From the NCBI GenBank assembly GCA_023428545.1, contig JAEYXH010000010.1:1-64000 (forward strand): a stretch of DNA of 64,000 bases, written 5' to 3'. The notes below the pieces were generated by a model. It had not been told where the DNA came from, did no database searches, and was given only the letters and a program-made list of their open reading frames with translations. This DNA comes from Bacteroidota bacterium. Its GTDB lineage: Bacteria > Bacteroidota > Bacteroidia > Bacteroidales > Prolixibacteraceae. Positions within the stretch are counted from its first letter, which is position 1. Each line of letters begins with the position of its first letter. The position numbers were made by a program, and so were the translations under genes. Below, piece by piece: positions 60,957-64,000 of this stretch.

Positions 60957-63377
60957 TCAGGATTTATTCACCTTCCATTGGCGGCGGCGAATTGTATAAT
61001 AAACTCCCCCAAAAATCAAAACCATCAATATTGGAAGGATCGTGTTAATCAATACCCACAAATTCCTGCTTTCCCGCAACATAACTTTATCAAGCAGACG
61101 AAGTTGCAGATTCCGGTTACGGAGTTCCATAATGCCAATATCATCGCTGAGGTATTGAAGAACATTCAAAAAGTATTCCTTGTTTCCGAAAGTTTGCTGC
61201 GAAACCCTGTCATAGCCCAAAGGCAGGTTTTCGGGTTCTTTTCCCTGCTGGTACCTCACTTTATTGGCGATCAGGCTTCCATCAGCAAACACCATCATTT
61301 TCCCGAAACTTGTTTCATTCCTTATTTTCATGTTTTGAATTCCGAGGTTATTCAGCATACGATTTCTAAATGCTGAAAAAAATGTACCTTCAAACAAAAC
61401 CCCAACGGGTATGTGTGGGATATTAAACAGCTCCCGTGCAGGAGGGCTGTCAATGATACTAAGACTCACCTCCGCGGGAGTCCTGACCATTCGTGCATAC
61501 GGTGAAGTACTCAGAATGATGGTCTTAATGATATTTCCGGCACCTGCTACGGTATCAAGGGATGAAACGAATTCAGACTGAAGCAGGTTTAGATGACGAC
61601 TTACAGGATGATGGTCGGAAGGCGTTAGAAGGGGGGAATAATACCATGGCTGGGGAGTGAATTCAGGTCGGTTTGTTGAAGGAGCCGTATTAACCAAAAT
61701 CTGCTGACAAACAACATCCTGCAATAAATCGGTATTGACTCTGGCGCCATAATTAAACAGCAAGTCATTGATATTCAAATCGCGGGGAAAAGCAAGGGTT
61801 GTCATTCCCATGGAAAGGCTGTCGAGGCTAACCTGAACAGGATCTATCAGCCAAATCAACCGGCTTCCGCTCATAAATGCCTGATCAATAATAAATTTGT
61901 CCTTTTCGGAAAAGGGCAGTTCAGGATCAGCTATTACCAATATATCAGGCCGCTCAATACTTTCAAGTTCTTCGGTGACGATAAAACTGACATTAAATAT
62001 TGTGGAGGCAGTTTCGGCCAGATCTCTAACCTCGTAAGGATTCAGTTCGTCGTGCCCCTGCAAAAATGCAAGGTTAGGCTTATGGGTGGCAGAAAGTCGC
62101 TTTAGTGCCGACACAAGTTCAAATTCAATGCTCTCGACGCTGTGATTCAGGTTAACTTCCGCGCTGAAACCAGGATTGTGCTTCAGGAAATTGACGGCTT
62201 CCGCTTTTCCGTCCATGTGGATAATGGCACCCGGAAAGATCAATCTCGTAATGGTTCCCTGCTCTGTTCTCTGCCTTACATCGGTTGGAAGGACCCCTTT
62301 CCCTGCCAGCTCTTCAAAATACTGGTTGCGGTTGCTTGCTGAAGTTTCTTCATAGGGATCTTTAACAATCACCCGTACGGGAGAATTGGAGTACCTGTCC
62401 AAATCCCTGATTTTCCCGGTAATCTCTTGTTGGAGCTTTCTGAATCCCGGTTGAAGTTCTCCAGCAAGAAACAATTCAACTGTAACGGGTTTCTGTATGG
62501 TTTTCGCAACCTCCCGGGCAGCACGGGTCATTGTATATCGCTTATCGGAGGTAAGGTCTAATCTAATACGTAAACTTTCGGAAAACACAAAAGTCAATAC
62601 CAAAAACAAGCCGGCAACCATAGCGATTCTACCCAGCTTTTGGCCTGATATGCGTACCTTCCGGATAGAAATCATAGTGAGCACAAGAAAAACCAGGGTA
62701 ACACCCAAAAAGTATAGGGTATCTCCTATATCAATTACTCCACGGCTCACCGATGAAAAATGTTCACTGATGCTAAGCCATGTAAAGATTTTTTCGAGAA
62801 AATAGGGCACTCCGGCCTCACCTATGAATTCAAAGCCGGCGAAGAATACAAATGACAAAGCCATGGCCAGAATAAAAGCCACTATCTGGTTATCGGTAGT
62901 CGAAGAGGCAAATAATCCGATTGACACGTAAATTGCCGTAAGGAAAAAAAGTCCGAAATATGCCCCCCATGTGCTACCGGTATCAATACTTCCAACGGGA
63001 TTTCCAAGCTGCCATACCGAATAGAAATATATCAGGGTTGGAACCAGGGTAAAAACAGCTAAAGTAAACGCGGCGAGAAACTTAGCAAATACAATTTGAA
63101 AATCCGACAATGGCCTGGTAAGCAATAGCTCAATGGTTCCTGTTCTGCGTTCCTCCGAAAAAAGCTTCATGGTTATGGCAGGAATCAAAAAAAGGTAAAG
63201 CCATGGAGCCAGATTGAAAAAGGGTTCAAGAGAAGCATAACCACTTTCGGGTATGTTGTATATTCCGGGAAATACCCACAAAAATAATCCGCTGACCAAC
63301 AAAAATATCACAATGGCCAGGTAACCGACCAATGATCCGAAAAACTGCATTAACTCTTTTCTATAAAGACTGAACAT
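60957..63377 (-). CDS. Fused GldF-GldG gliding-type ABC transporter protein
   Basis: An 806-residue fusion. Residues about 1-240 are an ABC-2 type permease with six helices (MFSLYRKELMQFFGS, then ITMKLFSEERRTGTIELLLTRPLSD), matching GldF. After a further helix (about 250-270) begins the GldG-like part (RIRLDLTSDKRYTMT, LQGHDELNPYEVRDL, VLVIADPELPFSE-type strand), ending in a C-terminal helix and a basic tail. The ATPase GldA is not in the window. In gliding Flavobacteria GldA-GldF-GldG are needed for motility; non-gliding members also carry fused forms. It starts 20 bases after lpxB. Confidence 0.9.
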   Translation of the reverse strand: MFSLYRKELMQFFGSLVGYLAIVIFLLVSGLFLWVFPGIYNIPESGYASLEPFFNLAPWLYLFLIPAITMKLFSEERRTGTIELLLTRPLSDFQIVFAKFLAAFTLAVFTLVPTLIYFYSVWQLGNPVGSIDTGSTWGAYFGLFFLTAIYVSIGLFASSTTDNQIVAFILAMALSFVFFAGFEFIGEAGVPYFLEKIFTWLSISEHFSSVSRGVIDIGDTLYFLGVTLVFLVLTMISIRKVRISGQKLGRIAMVAGLFLVLTFVFSESLRIRLDLTSDKRYTMTRAAREVAKTIQKPVTVELFLAGELQPGFRKLQQEITGKIRDLDRYSNSPVRVIVKDPYEETSASNRNQYFEELAGKGVLPTDVRQRTEQGTITRLIFPGAIIHMDGKAEAVNFLKHNPGFSAEVNLNHSVESIEFELVSALKRLSATHKPNLAFLQGHDELNPYEVRDLAETASTIFNVSFIVTEELESIERPDILVIADPELPFSEKDKFIIDQAFMSGSRLIWLIDPVQVSLDSLSMGMTTLAFPRDLNINDLLFNYGARVNTDLLQDVVCQQILVNTAPSTNRPEFTPQPWYYSPLLTPSDHHPVSRHLNLLQSEFVSSLDTVAGAGNIIKTIILSTSPYARMVRTPAEVSLSIIDSPPARELFNIPHIPVGVLFEGTFFSAFRNRMLNNLGIQNMKIRNETSFGKMMVFADGSLIANKVRYQQGKEPENLPLGYDRVSQQTFGNKEYFLNVLQYLSDDIGIMELRNRNLQLRLLDKVMLRESRNLWVLINTILPILMVLIFGGVYYTIRRRQWKVNKS

Positions 63378-63397
63378 CTTGGTATATTGAATTCTTT

Positions 63398-64000
63398 TTA
63401 ATCTGCACTCCGGTCCGACAGCAACCGACTCATCTCACGGGCGGCACGGCCGGCAGCACCGGGATCTCCCATCAAGGTATGCAATCGATGATAATCGGAA
63501 AACATTTCTTTTCGATACTCCTGATCCTTTAAAAGCCGCTCAAGCTCAGGTTTAACTTTATCGTATGTCATTTCATTCATTATAAACTCTTTTACCGCAC
63601 TTTTTTCAAGAATCAGGTTAGGTAATGAAACATACCTGACTTTAAGGAAAAGCCAGCGAAATATACGGTAAGACAAACCACCACCAGCCATTTTGTACAA
63701 AACAGCCTGTGGAATATTTAACAATGCCGTTTCAAGGGTGGCTGTCCCTGATGTGACCAGGGCAGCAACAGAATGGTGCAGCAATTCGTATGTTTGCCCC
63801 GACATCAGTCTTAAAGACTGGGTCAGTCCATATTTACGGTAGATTTCTTCATCCAGTGCATCAGCCTTGGAAACAACAAACTGGAATTCAGGAAAATCTG
63901 AAACTAGCTTACACATCTCAGGAAGCATATAACGAATCTCCTGCAACCTGCTTCCGGGCAACAGGGCAACAATAGGCTTGTTTTCAAGCTTATTGTCGTT
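63398..64000 (-). CDS. lpxB: Lipid-A-disaccharide synthase, C-terminal part (5' end outside window)
   Basis: The 200 visible residues run in frame to the right edge. IVALLPGSRLQEIRYMLPEM and ALVTSGTATLETALLNIPQAVLYKM are the nucleotide-sugar-binding GT-B C-domain signatures of LpxB, and VSLPNLILEKSAVKEFI is also diagnostic. LpxB joins UDP-diacylglucosamine and lipid X into the lipid A disaccharide at the inner membrane. The gldFG fusion follows after 20 bases and may share the transcript. Confidence 0.95.
   Translation of the reverse strand, partial: NDNKLENKPIVALLPGSRLQEIRYMLPEMCKLVSDFPEFQFVVSKADALDEEIYRKYGLTQSLRLMSGQTYELLHHSVAALVTSGTATLETALLNIPQAVLYKMAGGGLSYRIFRWLFLKVRYVSLPNLILEKSAVKEFIMNEMTYDKVKPELERLLKDQEYRKEMFSDYHRLHTLMGDPGAAGRAAREMSRLLSDRSAD

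Overview
The window reads as a chromosomal segment of a Bacteroidota bacterium, probably a Bacteroidales/Marinilabiliales-type lineage; the rank below phylum is inference. The phylum rests on many intergenic copies of the Bacteroidota -7 promoter element TAnnTTTG, on phylum-typical families (DUF4293, a fused GldF-GldG protein, TonB-dependent receptors with a carboxypeptidase-regulatory-like N-terminus, a multi-repeat DUF349 protein, a HYC_CC_PP-like protein) and on many lipoprotein signal peptides. I saw no tRNA, rRNA, CRISPR array, insertion sequence or prophage.

Layout. 1-3087 is a GC-rich xylan-utilisation block on the minus strand (GPH-type sugar symporter, GH10 xylanase lipoprotein, edge-truncated GH43). 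3088-8536 holds a small secreted protein, an AddA-type helicase-nuclease, DUF4293 and a sugar-nucleotidyltransferase. 8571-10966 is a minus operon of pyridoxamine kinase, HAD phosphatase and a membrane protein. 11266-14442 is dapB, lepB, a LapA-like protein and WbqC, preceded by a structured leader. 14389-15723 is a minus operon of NlpC/P60, a 30-residue membrane protein and NUDIX. 15809-26171 carries a 7TM-HD phosphohydrolase, an S41 protease, an anaerobic sulfatase-maturase-like radical SAM enzyme, DUF5715, a TonB receptor, PhzF and an S9-type hydrolase.

26172-37635 carries a sigma-54 response regulator with repeated motifs upstream, fabD, a GH92 lipoprotein, a nrnA-FKBP-FKBP operon divergent from ndk, recF-dciA, and a TPR protein with ribH. 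37811-46005 has pyrG-yidC, the DUF349 protein, a phosphatase-like protein lacking its nucleophilic cysteine, and aminopeptidase P. 46279-50275 has a cytidylate-kinase-like protein and a compact metal operon (Cys-rich HYC_CC_PP-like protein, TonB receptor with a Cys-Cys pair in its plug, periplasmic HMA protein). 50546-64000 has a TPR protein, glycerate kinase with a TPR-like tail, a RelA/SpoT homologue whose hydrolase site looks degenerate, ferritin, a lipase-like lipoprotein, a CoA-binding protein, an FAH-family enzyme, a DnaQ-like exonuclease, dnaN, fused GldFG and the 3' part of lpxB.

Most of the window is ordinary core genome. The parts most worth a second look are the structured dapB leader, the metal operon, the hydrolase-degenerate RSH protein with a hairpin in its likely leader, the Ser-substituted ArsC/LMW-PTP-like protein, the glycerate kinase-TPR fusion, the motif cluster before the sigma-54 regulator, and the unlisted 30-residue membrane protein.
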